This document shows, piece after piece, positions 43,789-59,797 of a stretch of DNA of 64,000 nucleotides. The DNA is from Cyanophora paradoxa (lineage: Eukaryota > Glaucocystophyceae > Cyanophorales > Cyanophoraceae), in the NCBI GenBank assembly GCA_004431415.1, contig QPMI01000183.1, positions 1-64,000 on the forward strand, written 5' to 3'. Positions within the stretch are counted from its first letter, which is position 1. Each line of letters opens with the position of its first letter. The notes under the pieces were generated by a model that saw nothing but the letters and a program-made list of their open reading frames with translations, searched no databases and was not told where the DNA came from. The position numbers were made by a program, and so were the translations under genes.

Positions 43789-44448
43789 GCCTTTTGAAGG
43801 CTTGATGCCCCGGGCCCTCCCGAAGCTCAAGGCTTCTCTGTTGAAGCGACGCACTCCAGGTCCGACGGTCCCGAGTCCACTCAGCTCATTGAAGCTTCAT
43901 GATCAGGTCCTGAAGTCCGGGCCCCTAGTCTGACTCAATTGCAACGAACGCCTGGATGGCGAGTTGCCAAAGTTGCGCAAGTTGCCAGTTGAGCTTCGGA
44001 ACACTTTGTGGCCGGGCAGCACTTAAAGAGGAGACCGTCGGACGCTTGCACTTTCAAGTTTGTCACACTTTGTCAGAGATCAGCTCGTGCCAACGGTGTT
44101 GGGGAAGGGAAGAACACTTCCCCTGTCCCTGTCCCTAGGGCCCAACCCTACCCCAAATCCCATTTCCCCGACCTCCTCAAAACCCGGGCCGCGCGGTATA
44201 TCCTAAAAGCCCATCACAAGGGGATCCCGAAACCATGTCTCCCACTCCCGACGGACCAAAGGGTGATCCAGGAACAGGCACCAACACCCGGGACAAAAAC
44301 GAGTCCAGCGACGCACAGGGAGCAGATATACGGGCCAGACCAGTTCGAGGTCGTTGCACGCATCATGCTTGACATTCCGTACTCTGGGAGCAAGGCCGGG
44401 CGAGAGCGCGGTAGCACAGGAGGACGCCGCGCGCGCTAGCCAATCACG
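43645..44448. other. Intergenic region with 35-nt poly-C tract
   Basis: Thirty-five consecutive C lie at 43752-43786, flanked by AAGCCTTTTGAAGGCTT, an inverted repeat. From 43800 to 44420 base composition is balanced. A 143-codon frame (44008-44439) is open, but no domain is recognised and its start lacks support. This stretch may hold the true 5' exon of the zinc-module gene. Confidence 0.5.
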
Positions 44449-46296
44449 TTGCAGAGTCAGAAACGCTCTGCAGAAACCTCTTCGAGTACCCCAGCAAGTC
44501 GCGCGGGAAATGCTGTCGAGCAGCGCGCTGGGAGGACGCCCGCGGGGCAGCGGTGGCGCGAAGCCACCGGCCCACCGCCCGGCATCGCCATCGGAGTCGA
44601 CATCGAGCCTGCCAGCCAGACTTGCGGCAAGCCTGGGTGCGGCGGCTCCAGGCGCCAGTACGGCGGCAAGTGTCTGCATTGCGGGCGCCACTTGTGCACG
44701 CGGGAGGCACTGTGCGAGCACGTGCCTCCATGTATAGCCGCCCGAGCTGCCGGCGCAGGGCTAGCAGGCGCACACACGTTCGGGGAGCGACCGGACTGCG
44801 GCGCGTGCACGTGCACGTGCCAGCAGAAGAGCAAGGCAGCTCGCAGCACGGACGTCTGGGGTTGCGATCTCTGTGCGGCGCACTACGTCAGCTTTGCTCC
44901 TTCGAAGGTGCGAAGGCACCAAGGAGGCGCATCGTGCAAGCAGAATCGCGTTCTCGAGCTCGGTGCGCGTCACTCAGCGTTCTAAGTTTGCGCCCAGCCT
45001 TAAGCACCGGCCTCGCGATCCGTGACAGATGTACGGGATCAGGAGAACAGCGCCGCGCGCAGCGAAGCCGCGCCTCAGGCTACCCGTACGCGTGGGACCG
45101 GTGCGCATATGCATGCGCCAGGCGTACGTGCCCATGCGACGCAAGCTCAGAACGCTGGATCGCAGAGCACGCGCAGCCGGCTATTGCTGGGCCGCCTCCG
45201 CCTGCTGGCAGTCACAACCTCGCCTCGCGGCGCGGCTGCAATCGCTGCACGGACAAGCAGCTGCAAGCGGCGGTCGGTGCGAACGTCTGGGGCTGCGACT
45301 TCTGCGGCGAGCACTACGTCGGCTACAAACCATCGCGCGTGCACGCGCATTTCAAGACTTGCAAGAAGCGATGCACAACTCGACTACAACGCCGGCGAAA
45401 AGCTTCAGCTGGTCTACACTACCTTCGAGGCGGACCTTGCGGGTTCGTGGCTGTCTCCGTGCTCGGCCTCATCCTGCCCATCCTGCCCCCCTCATCCTGC
45501 CCATCCCCCCACGTCCACTTCATCCCCCAGCAGTACACTCGGACGTACGTGATCACTGACGTGGACATGAAGACCCAGGCGCTTGACGCCCTCTACGCCG
45601 CATTCCGGTGGGCACTTTCCACCCCTCTCCCGCTTCTGTTTGCTTTCGTTTGCCCACCGCCGTCCCTGCAGGAACGGCACGGCCACTCTGCAGTCCGGCC
45701 CCAAGTCCTGCCTGGTGATGCCGGCCCCGCCTGCCCCGGTTGCGGCCCCGCCTGCGCCGCAGCTGCCCGAGGACGATGACGAGTGCGTATCTCCTTCTTG
45801 CTCCCGGATGCTCCATCGCTCCTCAATCCCAGCCCGCAGGGAGACGCCGAAACGCCGCTCGGGTGGCCGCCAGGCCGTCGTGGTCTCCTCGGACGAGTCC
45901 GACAACGCCTCCGCCGCCGAGTCTGCCCCCCCCCATCCCCCCCCCTCCCCCCTCCCCCCCTTCCCCCCCCCCCCCCCCCCCCCCATCCCCTCTCCTCACC
46001 CGCTCTGCCCTCAGGGACGACCCCATCGAGGTCTCCTCGGACGAGCCTCGGAGGAGGGGGCAGCGCCCGAGCTCGACGCCGCCGAGGCGCCCGTCGTGAA
46101 GAAGGCCGCCGCCCCCAAGAAGGCCACGGGCATGAAGGGCCTCATGGCCCTCGCCAGGGCCCGCCTCCCAGGCACCAAGGCCATGCGCCTGCTGGGCGCC
46201 GGCGTCTCCAAGGGCAAGAAGATCAAGAAGCCGGCGGCCCCCAAGGGCGCCAAGTCCAAGGCCATCAAGGGCGGGAAGAAGAACAAGGCTGTGTAG
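44449..46296 (+). CDS. Protein with two related Cys/His zinc modules and a basic tail
   Basis: The frame reads IAIGVDIEPASQTCGKPGCG and GKCLHCGRHLCTREALCEHV, a cysteine-rich segment. CGACTCTCQQKSK comes next, then the first module TDVWGCDLCAAHYVSFAPSK, VRRHQGGASCKQ. After introns the second module repeats it: RGCNRCTDKQLQAAVGANVW, GCDFCGEHYVGYKPSRVHAH, FKTCKKRC. Both share VWGCDxCxxHYVxxxPSxVxxH...CK. Downstream exons give KLQLVYTTFEADLA, YTRTYVITDVDMKTQALDAL, NGTATLQSGPKSCLVM and an acidic QAVVVSSDESDN. A lysine/alanine-rich end follows (VKKAAAPKKATGMKGLMALA ... KSKAIKGGKKNKAV). A second open frame at 46015-46099 reads DDPIEVSSDE, echoing VVVSSDE, so the last splice is ambiguous. No ATG start could be fixed. 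It is possibly a nucleic-acid-binding protein. Confidence 0.5.
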
Positions 46297-46885
46297 TGAC
46301 AGTGCAGTCCCGCCCGGGGCTGCAGCCCCCCCGCCCATTTCGTGCGAGTCTTGTGCGCGCTGTGAATGCCAAGCCACTGTAGTGCAACAGTCCCGTTCAC
46401 ATGATCAATTTCCCTTCCCCGGACCCAACTGACGCGCGCGGCAAGTCAGTGGCTCTTTTATACATCATGGCATCATGGCATGTTCAACGGTTCTGGCCTC
46501 AGAAATCTGGCATCATGGCATCTTGGTGTCTCAGAGCCCCTGAGTCTGGTTCATGATCAGCAGTTTCTGACAACGTAAATCTGGATTCGTCAAGTCTAGT
46601 CTGATCTGCCTATCTGGATTCGTCAATTCTAGTCTGATCTGCCTTATCAGGTTTGGTCTGTGTAGGTCTGGTATCCGGCCTGGTTTCGTGCCATCTATTC
46701 TGATCTGTCTAGTCTGGTTTTGTCTGCCTAGGCCTGGTTTCATCTCCTCGCAACTTGTTCGTGATGCCGGACTGGATGGGCCGCGTGCCGCGGTGGGCGG
46801 GGGCCCCTCAGAACTGGGGCGGCCCCGGGTCGGGGGCCGCCTCGACCGGCTGCTCGGCGGCGAGGCACTCCTGCAGGGCCAGCGA
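46297..46885. other. Intergenic region with short tandem repeats
   Basis: GGCATCATGGCATCATGGCAT lies near 46467. From 46575 to 46640 two imperfect 33-bp copies read TCTGGATTCGTCAA(G/T)TCTAGTCTGATCTGCC. Looser TCTGGTTT-GTCTGCCTAGG variants continue to about 46745. No gene is recognised. It lies between the converging zinc-module gene (+) and HELQ-like gene (-). Confidence 0.6.
46575..46745 (+). repeat. Imperfect 33-bp tandem repeat with degenerate extension
   Basis: Two adjacent copies beginning ATCTGGATTCGTCAA at about 46580 and 46613 differ by one or two bases. They are followed by diverged units rich in TCTGGT and CTAGTCTG. It may be minisatellite-like. No coding role is seen. Confidence 0.6.
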
Positions 46886-51513
<4,628 letters not shown>

Positions 51514-52053
51514 CCTCCAGCTCGTCCGCGCATCGCCGGCCGCGTCGCGCTGCTGGAAGTTCAAACTAGTCGTTACCCTGCAGGCGGTGGACGAGCTTTT
51601 CCAGGCACCAGGACGGTGCGGCCGCGCTGCAGATTCCGCAGATGCGCTCGCGTAGACCGCCGCTGCGTCGTTGTCTCCGAGGTGAGCGCTAGCGCCTCGG
51701 CTTGAAAGCACATGTACCCTCCCCCGGCTCCAAGCCACGGCGGCCGGCGGTCAAGCCGATCGAATCCTCCCGCCGGCGCCGCGGCTAGCGATGCAGCTGC
51801 TGGCCTTGCCAGTTGCAATGGATCGAGGCCAGCAATATCTAGAGCTCATGATCAGAGCAAGCAGCTTCGAGGGCTTCCCATCGGCCCGAATATCCTCTGC
51901 GTGTCTTCCACCTCGGAATTCAAAAAGCAGGGCCCGCTCCGGCCCTTTTAATCCCTGGCAAAAAGGGGTCTGGGAGGGGGAAGTGGACACGGAGGAAGGG
52001 GATATCGGCGGGAAGGGGGCGGAACGGCAGTTCGGGCGCGCGGCCGGCGCCAG
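51514..52053. other. Intergenic region
   Basis: It lies between the HELQ start and the POLE2 stop, both on the minus strand, and should contain the HELQ promoter. I recognise no promoter element and no other gene. GGGGAAGTGG and GGGGG-type purine runs lie near 51975-52020. Confidence 0.5.
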
Positions 52054-54487
52054 CTACGCGCCGGCACCCTCGGGGAGAAGGAAGGATTCTTCCCAGCGGC
52101 GCGTCCTGCGGCGGGGGTGAGGGGGGCGGGCGGGGCGGGGCGGGGCGGGGCGGGGCGGGGCGGGGCGGGGCGGGGCGGACGCGGGGAAGTAGGTGTAGAA
52201 GGGGGCGTCGGAGGCGAGGCCGGAGAAGGAGGAGGGGTTCGCGCAGCGGCACTCCCGGTACCGCGCGTGGAACGGCTGGTACGTGTCCCCCAGCAGCAGC
52301 TGCCCCCCCGCCACCTCGGCCCGCGCCCCTCGGCGGGGCCCCGCGCGGCGCTGCGCACCACCTCCGGGACTGGGTAGAGGAAGAGGGAGGTGTCGTGGGG
52401 CCACGCGATGGGGTGCGCGTTCGTCGGCGCGGGGTACAGGTGCGACTGGCTCAACAGCGTGCGCAGCAGCTGCAGCGGGGTTCGGGGGCCGGGGGGCGGG
52501 GAGGGGGGAAGGGGGGGGTCGGGGGGGGGGGGGGCGGGGCAGGCTGGGGCGAGCGGACCCGCTTGGGGTTGGTGTTGGGGCGCCCCTGGGCGTCCACGCA
52601 GGGGGGGTAGTCGGGGTCGTTGTCCTCCTCCTCCTCCTGCCCGCCCGTGAGTCGAGAGCGCGCCGGGCGGGACGGGGCGGGCCGGGGCGGGCCTCGATCT
52701 GCTCGGGGAGCGGGAGGCGGCGGCGGAGCATGTGGAGCATGAGGTCCTCCCGGAAGACCACGATGCGCTGCGTGAACAGCTGCAGCCTGTGCCGGCGGTC
52801 GGCACTGGATCGAGCGCCGAGGGCGGCGGGGGGCGCGGGGCACCGGCAGGGGTTGGAGACGAAGTGGGCGCGCTGGAGGACCTGCGCGGGCGGGGGTGGG
52901 CGGGCGGGCGGGCGCGGTGGGAAGACCGCGGGGCTGCGGGGTGCGGACGTCGCGGAGGGGCTGGGCGAAGTAGGCGGGGATGGCGGGGCGGGGTAGGATG
53001 GAGTAGACGCCCGGGTCGTTGCTCCCGGGCACGAAGACGAAGTGCGTCTCCTCGCAGAGGCGCGGGAAGGAGCTGAGCATCCTCGCGAGCTCCTCGAAGG
53101 GCTGCCGCATGATCGTCGCCGACTCGCCGCGGTGCTCGCCTGTGCAGCGCCGCGAGAGGAAGCTCCCCATGAGCACGATCGCCGTGGGCATCACCCGCGC
53201 CTGCGCCACCTCGGGCTCCTCCCCCTCGGGCCCGTGGTACCCCTCGAAGAGCCGCCGCAGCCGGTCCATCACCTGCCGCCCGCCCCCGCGTGAGGGCGGC
53301 GGGGCGGGGGCGGGGTGGGGCGGGGCGGGTGCGGGGGGCGTGCCTCGGGCCTGTCGAGGTGGACGTCGCAGAGGGCGACGATCATGGCGTCCTCGGCGGC
53401 CTCCTCGAGGCGGGCGAGCTGCACGTACTCCTTGCTCCCGGGCCGCTCCCCGTGGAAGTCGGCGTCCGAGAAGGCCGAGAGCGACTCCTCCACGGCCTCC
53501 GGCGGCGCCATCGCGATGTGCAGCGCCTTCAGCACCTTCCCGCACATCTGCCCCTCCACGATCACCATGCTGTTCTGCGTGTAGAAGCCCTTCGTCGCGC
53601 TGTGCCGGCCTTCTGTCGAGGACCGCGGCGGCGCGGCGCGCGGCGGCGGCGCGCGGCGGGCGGGCGCGGGCAAGCGGGCGGGGCGCAAGGATATTGCCTC
53701 CGACCAGTCGAGGGGTACGAAGCCGCCGGGGTCCTCGAGGTACAGCGTCCCTTCCTCGATCTCAGTCAGCATGCCAAGCACGAAGTGGCTCTCTTTCGAG
53801 TTCTTCATCGTGTTCACGTCCACCAGCTGCGCCCCGCCCCGCGAGCTCGGCCCCCCGCCCCCGCCCCGCGCCGACCGCGGGTCGCGCACCTTCAGCGTGG
53901 GCGCCTGCGGCGTCAGGCCCGCCGTGGGAGGAGGCGGCGCAAAGCTCTTGTGTCGCCTCAGCCGCTGATAAGTCACGTTGTAGCGCCCGCGGAAGGCGGC
54001 CGCCCGTGCGCTTGGGCCCGCGAAGATTCCCGGCGCGGGTCGCTCATCGCTGCGCGGATCTCACACTGCAGAAATCGCACTTCGGTGCCGACGAGGGCGC
54101 ACGGTATGTAGATGCGAGACTGCGGGTGCAGCTGCAGCCGCGGGCACTGGAACGCGTCCCGCACGGTGAAGACGTCCCGGGAGTCGATTTCCATGTCCGC
54201 CGCGAGGATCATCGACTCGGCCGCGACGGTCTCAAGCTTCGTTTTGTCCATCGGCTCACCCGCGACTGCGCACGGCAACTCATGACCAGCACACGGCGCC
54301 AACAGCGCGAGCCCGGCGCACGTTTGCTGGCAGGAAGGGCGGCGAGGAGTTTCTCCAACTTCTGCTGCCATTCTTCCCGCGGCATTTGCTTGAACATGTC
54401 CTTCAGGAAAGCCACGGCGTCCGGGCGGAGCAAGAGGTTGCGCCGGCCGAACGCCTTGACGATGTGCTTCTGGATCTGGACATCCAT
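52054..54487 (-). CDS. POLE2: DNA polymerase epsilon subunit B
   Basis: The start is MDVQIQKHIVKAFGRRNLLL, then RPDAVAFLKDMFKQMPREEW, matching the N-terminal helical domain of Pol epsilon B-subunits. Next come ILAADMEIDSRDVFTVRDAF, TYQRLRRHKSFAPPP and SHFVLGMLTEIEEGTLYLED (OB fold), with PGGFVPLDWSEA. GFYTQNSMVIVEGQMCGKVL and DAMIVALCDVHLDRPE follow. Then come the inactive calcineurin-like domain VMPTAIVLMGSFLSRR, ETHFVFVPGSNDPGVYSILP, VLQRAHFVSNPCR and RIVVFREDLMLHMLRRRLPL. The end is LLRTLLSQSHLYPAPTNAHP, SLFLYPVPEVV, CRCANPSSFSG and a last exon TRRWEESFLLPEGAGA, like the family's terminal peptide. FVPGxxDPG, VFREDL and LLSQxHL are diagnostic. The last intron starts GTCCGCCCC and is pure CCCCG-like repeat. 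Confidence 0.95.
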
Positions 54488-54870
54488 GCTGCCCAGCTCA
54501 CCGGCACGCGCTCGAACCGGCCTCCTCCCTGCTTCGCTGCGGCCGCCGGGTTCCCGCCTTCAAAAGTAGAACACAGTACCCTTGCCTGGGGAACAAACGG
54601 TTGGGGAGTACACATCCCCAGGTCGGAAGCGTTCGGCCCCAAGCCACACTCAGCCGCGGAACTGCAGAAATTTGCTATGAGTATGTGTTAGCTGCATTCT
54701 TGCGCTAGCAAGACCCGCACGCACGGGCACGTAAATAGCGATCCGGCCGTGCTGGGCGGGCACGCCGCGAGGGTCGCTCATCGGCAGAGCGAGCCTCTAA
54801 GTGCGCATTTCTGCGGCTGGAAACGCGCCCCTCCCTCTGCTGCGCATGTAGCTAAGGAAGTTGTGCAGGC
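54488..54870. promoter_or_regulatory. Divergent upstream region
   Basis: It lies between the POLE2 start (-) and the IQ-motif gene (+). The + strand GAGGGTCGCTCATC at 54770 resembles GCGGGTCGCTCATC at 54036, inside a POLE2 intron/exon edge, so a very short duplicated piece is possible. No core promoter motif is recognised. Confidence 0.4.
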
Positions 54871-57800
54871 GATGCCCCGCCTGGTGGAGGGGGCGCCGGT
54901 GGCCTCGCGCGGCTACCTGGACACGACTATATCGACGCCGCCTTCTGCCACTCGAGAATTGCCCCTGCAGTCGCCGCTCGAAGGTTATGGCGGCGGGGAG
55001 CTGCCTTCGGCCTCCAGGCGCGCCCCTTTCGAGCTCGGAATCCACCGCGCTGACTCCGCGCAGCATCGTAGACCTCGAGAATAAGCCGTTCGCGGCGGTG
55101 TCGCCCGGGGACCTGGCGCACTTGCTGCGGGTCCGGATCGGCGCGGCACTCGTGATCCAGCGCTGGTGGCGCCGCCGGAAGCGCCTCATCGAGCTCCGCT
55201 TCCGCAGGAAGCTCAAACGTCCGCGGCCCAGCCCCGCGCCCCGCGCCGCGCGCCTTCGCCGACGCGGCGCAGTGGTGGCGAGGGCGCGACGGCACTCGGC
55301 GACGCTCGCCACCTCGCGGACCTTCGCGGCCGCGAGGCCCTCCCACTGCACCGACTTCCTCGGGCAGGGCTACGTCGCCGGTGCGCGCCCCGCCGGCGGC
55401 CCGGACACCGCGCCCCGCGGGGCCCCTGAGGGGGCGGCAGACTTCTTCCCGGTGCTGGAGGAGTGGTGCGCGGTGGGGATGAGCCGGGAGGGGGCCCCCG
55501 CGCTCGACGACCTCCGCGTCGCCCAGTCCATTGTCTACAAGAACGGCGTGCGCCGCCGGCCCCGCCTGAGCGGCCCCCGCCAGCCCCGCCGCGCGGCCGA
55601 GCGCCGGAGCAGGTGATCGCGTACTGGCTCTACCGGGACGACAAGTCGGGGGCGGTGCGGCTGCGGAAGCGGAACGAGGCGATCCTGCCGAACATCATGG
55701 CCGCCTTCGGGGAGCCGGTGGCCGGCACCGACGTCTGCGCCCTCTACGTCGCCCTCGCCTCCGACCCCAAGCCCGGCGAGGAGCCCGTCACCGTCGAGTT
55801 CTTCGACCAGCGCCGCCTCCGTGCCCCGCCGCCGCCGCCTCCCTCCCCTCCCCCTCCCCCCTCACCCCGCGCCCCGCAGGCCTCTTCCTCTCGGGCCCGA
55901 AGCGCGAGGACGGGCTCCTCCAGCGCTACTTCCCCCCGCTCGGCGAGTCCGAGAGTGCGCCCCCGCCCGCACGCCCCCCGCACCCGCCCTCGCCCCCGCC
56001 CCTCACCCGCCCCGTCCCCAGCGACCTACCGCGTGACCTGGTCCGCCGGCCTCTTCAAGGTGCCGCCCCCGAGGGGAGGCACCGGGAGGCGGGGCCGGAG
56101 AGAGAGCGTCGGGGGCGCAGGTTGAGCAGCGCACGAACCTTGCGAAGTGGTCGGACCCCGGCACGCACCGCTACCGCCGCTGCACCACCTTCGACGGGCC
56201 CCCGCACTTCTCCCGCCTCTGTCCGCTCCCCTGCGCCCGCCCCAGCCCGGACCGGCGGCTCGTTGACCGGGGGGCAGACGAGCTGGAGCACCGGCACCGG
56301 GTGTACAAGCGCATCTACTCGCTCACGCGCCGCCTCGTGCAGGCCATCGAGGCGCGCCGGGCCGGGCCTCGCCGGCCCCGCGGCGCTGGAGGCGGCTGAG
56401 GCGGGGGCGGGGCGGGGGGGCAGGTGACGCGGGTGGAGTGGCGGCCGCGCTACCTGGTGCTCAACTGGAAGTTCGACCAGCGCGACCGCCTCCACCTCCT
56501 CTGGTGCTCCACCCTCCGCTACGCCAACGCCGTCCGCCCCCTTCCCCCCTCCCCGCCCGCTTCTCCCTCATGGAGGCGCGGCGGGCAGGAGACGGGCGCC
56601 TCGTTCTGCCTGCAGTGCGGGCGCCAGGTCGTCGGCAACATCGCCATGTACAACAAGTCCATCGCCGACCGGTGCCCGCCCCCGCCCCTCTTTTCCCCTC
56701 CCCGCCCCCCCTCTCCGACGCGCGCGGGGGCGCAGGAACCTGCCGTTCCGCAAGGTGACGGAGGCGGACCTGCGGCCGCCGCGCCCCGCCGCGGCGGCGG
56801 CTCCCGCGCCGGCGGCTTCCTCGCGGGGGCGGGCGGGGCAGGGCGGGGGTGCGGGGCGGGGGCGTGCGGGGCGGGGCGGGGCCTCGGAGGCGGGGGCGAG
56901 ACGGAGGAGGAGTCGGCCTCCGCCTCCGTCTCCATGTCCGCCAGCGCCCGCACCTTCAGGCCCGCCCGCCCCCGCCCCCGCCCCGTTCGCCCCGCCCCGC
57001 CCCGCTGACGCCCGGGCGCCCGCAGCCGCCCCACGTCGGCGCACCAGTCGTTGGCGGCCTCGCCGGCGCTGCGCCCGGCGCGGGCCCCCGGGGGCGAGCC
57101 CCCGCCGCTCAAGCCGGCGAGCGCGACGCGGCTGGAGGCGGCGCGCGTGGCCGAGGGGCCCGAGGAGGAGGAGGAGGAGGAGGAGGAGGCGGGGGCGCAC
57201 TCGGCGCGCTCGGCGGCGGAGCGGGCGCTCTTCGAGGGGCTCCTCCGCCACGCCCTGGGCGAGGAGGAGGGGTCGGAGGGGTCGGGGGCGGGGGCGGGGG
57301 CCGGGGGCGGGCTGCCGGCGGTGCTGGAGTTCTGGGAGGTCTTCGAGGAGGACGCGGACGCCGTCCCGGGCGTCCTCGAGGCCCTCGCCGACGGCCCCGA
57401 GCCCCGCCCGGGCCCCCCCCGCTCGCCCCCGCTCCCCCTCCTCGACGCCGAGCTCAGGCGCGCCGCCCCCGCGGCGGAGTGCGCGGAGGGCGCCGAGGAG
57501 GCGTACGAGTTCGAGTACGCGTACGGGTCGGGGCGGGGGCAGGAGGGGGAGGGGGAGGCGCTGTTCGTGGAGGACGCGGGGCAGGGCGAGTGGGAGGGCG
57601 ACGCCGTCGAGGGCCACGACCCCGGGCCCGGCCACGCCCCCCGCCCCGCATCCGCCGCCCCCTGGCGCGCCCGCTCCGCCCTCAGCCCCGCCCCCGCCTC
57701 CCCGCCCGCCTCCCCGCCCCCGCCTCCTCCGGCGCCCCGCCCGCGCACCCCCCGCCCGGCCCTGCGGTTCACGGCGCGCCGCCCTCGCCGGGAGGGCGCG

Positions 57801-58556
57801 CGGGCGGGGCGGGGGAGCGGGGGCCGGCCTCGGGGGCCGGGGGCGCGGGGCGGGCTCGAAGCCGCCGCCCTCGCCGCCCCTCACCCTCGGGGGCGGGCCC
57901 CTCTTCTCCCGCCGCGACTACGACGGCGGGTGGGTCGGCCCCGGCCCGCCGCGCCGCCCGCCCTCGCCCGCTCGCCCCGCCACCGCCCCCGCCCTCTCCG
58001 CCTCCGCCTCGGCCCCCGCGCTGGGCACGGCTGGGGCCTGCGGTACAGCGGGCTGGCGGGTCGGGGCGGGGGCGGGGGCGGGGCGGCGGGGCGGGGCGGC
58101 GGGGCGCTCGCCGTCGACGGCCTCGCTCGTGGACCGGCTGCGCGAGGCGCTGCAGGCCCCGCCGCCCCCGCCCCGCCCAACTTCGGCGCCCGCCTCCTCC
58201 TCCCCTCCTCCCCCGCCGCCCCCGCCCTGCGGGGCCCCCAGCGCTCCCGCCCCCGCACCGCGAGCCCGCCCCGCGTGATCGGGGCGCCCAACTCGCGGGC
58301 CCCCCTGCCGCCCTACGTCGCCGCCGCCCCCTCGGCCGCCGCGACGCCCCTCTCCGGCGGCTACGCGTACGGCTCCTTGTCCTCGCTGTACGCCGTGCCC
58401 GACCTCCTCTCCGCCGCGGCGGGCGCCGGGCCCCCCGCGGGGTACGACGAGCTCTCCCCGCCCCTGAGCTGGCCCCTCGCGTACCTCCTGGCCGGCGCCT
58501 CCTCCCCCGGACCACGCCGCGGGGGCCCTTCGAACCCCCGGGTTTCCAGAAGATAG
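54871..58556 (+). CDS. Unrecognised protein with an IQ motif and cysteine pair
   Basis: Early exons include IVDLENKPFAAVSPGDLAHL and LRVRIGAALVIQRWWRRRKR, an IQ calmodulin-binding motif (IQxxxRRxxR). Then come ARPSHCTDFLGQGYVAG, FFPVLEEWCAVGMSREGAPA, VIAYWLYRDDKSGAVRLRKR, NEAILPNIMAAFGEPVAGTD and VCALYVALASDPKPGEEPVT. Further exons give TYRVTWSAGLFK, THRYRRCTTFDGPPHFSRLC, HRHRVYKRIYSLTRRLVQAI, VTRVEWRPRYLVLNWKFDQR, RLHLLWCSTLRYAN, SFCLQCGRQVVGNIAMYNKS and RNLPFRKVTEADLRPP. The final 500 codons are low-complexity, acidic then Pro/Ala-rich. The conserved-looking exons suggest a real folded protein, but I do not know the family. The first exon and start codon are uncertain. Confidence 0.6.
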
Positions 58557-59797
58557 GCCCGTGTCCCTCTAGATCTTCAGGCCCCCTTCAGCAATTCTAG
58601 AAATTCTCAAGAAGATTTCTGAGGCTCCATCACCGTGCACGTGGCACCCGGCCCTGTGAAATGGCCTTTGATCATCGGATCATGACGTCGACCGCGTGGG
58701 ACCATGAAGCGTTTTCGAGGCGGATCCGTAACTGCCAGCAACATGCATACGCCTAGACCTGGTAGACTCTGCTGAGACCAGGCCGCTCGATGAGCCTCGA
58801 GCTCCGAGCTCTATAGCTAGCTCCGCGGCCGAGGCTCGATCATCGGATCGCGAGTCCAGATTCGCGACGTCGACGTCGACTCGGCGAGCTCCGGAGCTCG
58901 ATCGCGAGGCGCCGCGGCGCCCCGACTCCCGAGGCCGCGGCCGCTAGCGCTAGCGCTCGACGGCGAGCTCGCGCGCACTCTCGAGCTCAGTCTATAGCTA
59001 TAGCTAGCTGCACTGGCGCCGCAGTCTGGCGGCGCTATATATATATATAAAGCTGCAGCTGGCTTTAGCGCGCGGCCGGCGCCGCGGTACTCTGCAGCTG
59101 GCCATGCATATGGCCATATGCATTGAGACGGCTTTCGAATTCGAATTCACCAGAATTGCACTATGAGCGAGGGGGGTAGGGTGTTCCGCACACAAAGCCA
59201 GTTGAGCGTTTGAGCATGAGCAGCGTTGAACAACTTGAACTATAGGCGCGCGGATGCCGCGAAATGGCACTCATCGGTGATCCAGCCTCATCATGATCAT
59301 GGCGCTGAGCTGCGCTGAGTGCGCTCCGCGCGTGCAACACGTACACGTATGGTGCGCCAGCTGCAGGCAGTGCGGCCACGCCGCCAGCTGCAGCTGCCAG
59401 TCTGGCAGTCCGGCGGCTGTAGCGAGTTCCGAGGTTTGTCGGCGTCGTCGATGAATGAGCGGAGATATCCAGCTAGCCCCCTCGCCGGCGCTATTGAAGC
59501 CTCGCGATCGGAATCACGGAGCTCCTCCTGTGATCGATCCCTGGTTGCTCTTCAAGGTTGCGGCTAACTTAATAAGGCCGCACTGTTTCGTGCTCAAAGG
59601 CGCCACGCAACTGCATCGTTGACCTTCTGCAATCACCTTGATCAGCTTACCGTAGTACGCGTGTCGCCGTGCGCACGCAAAAACCGCAGCCGATCTTCAG
59701 GCCAGCTGTGAGTTGTCGTATTCCTTCCAGCGACCGGCCTCGCTGGTTTCTGGACGCACGGCGTCGCGTTCGACGGCGATCGTGGCGCGGTGACAAC
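58557..59797. other. Intergenic DNA, the densest palindrome chain in the window
   Basis: No gene is supported. Between 58795 and 59110 there are GACGTCGACGTCGAC, GAGCTCCGGAGCTC, GGCGCCGCGGCGCC, GCGGCCGC, CTAGCGCTAGCGCT, CTATAGCTATAGCTAGC, TATATATATATA and GCATATGGCCATATGC. Many overlap. Confidence 0.7.

Noticed and set aside
44008-44439. A separate 143-codon gene
   Set aside because: There is no recognisable domain, no splice support and no clear start context; it is kept only as a possible upstream part of the zinc-module gene.
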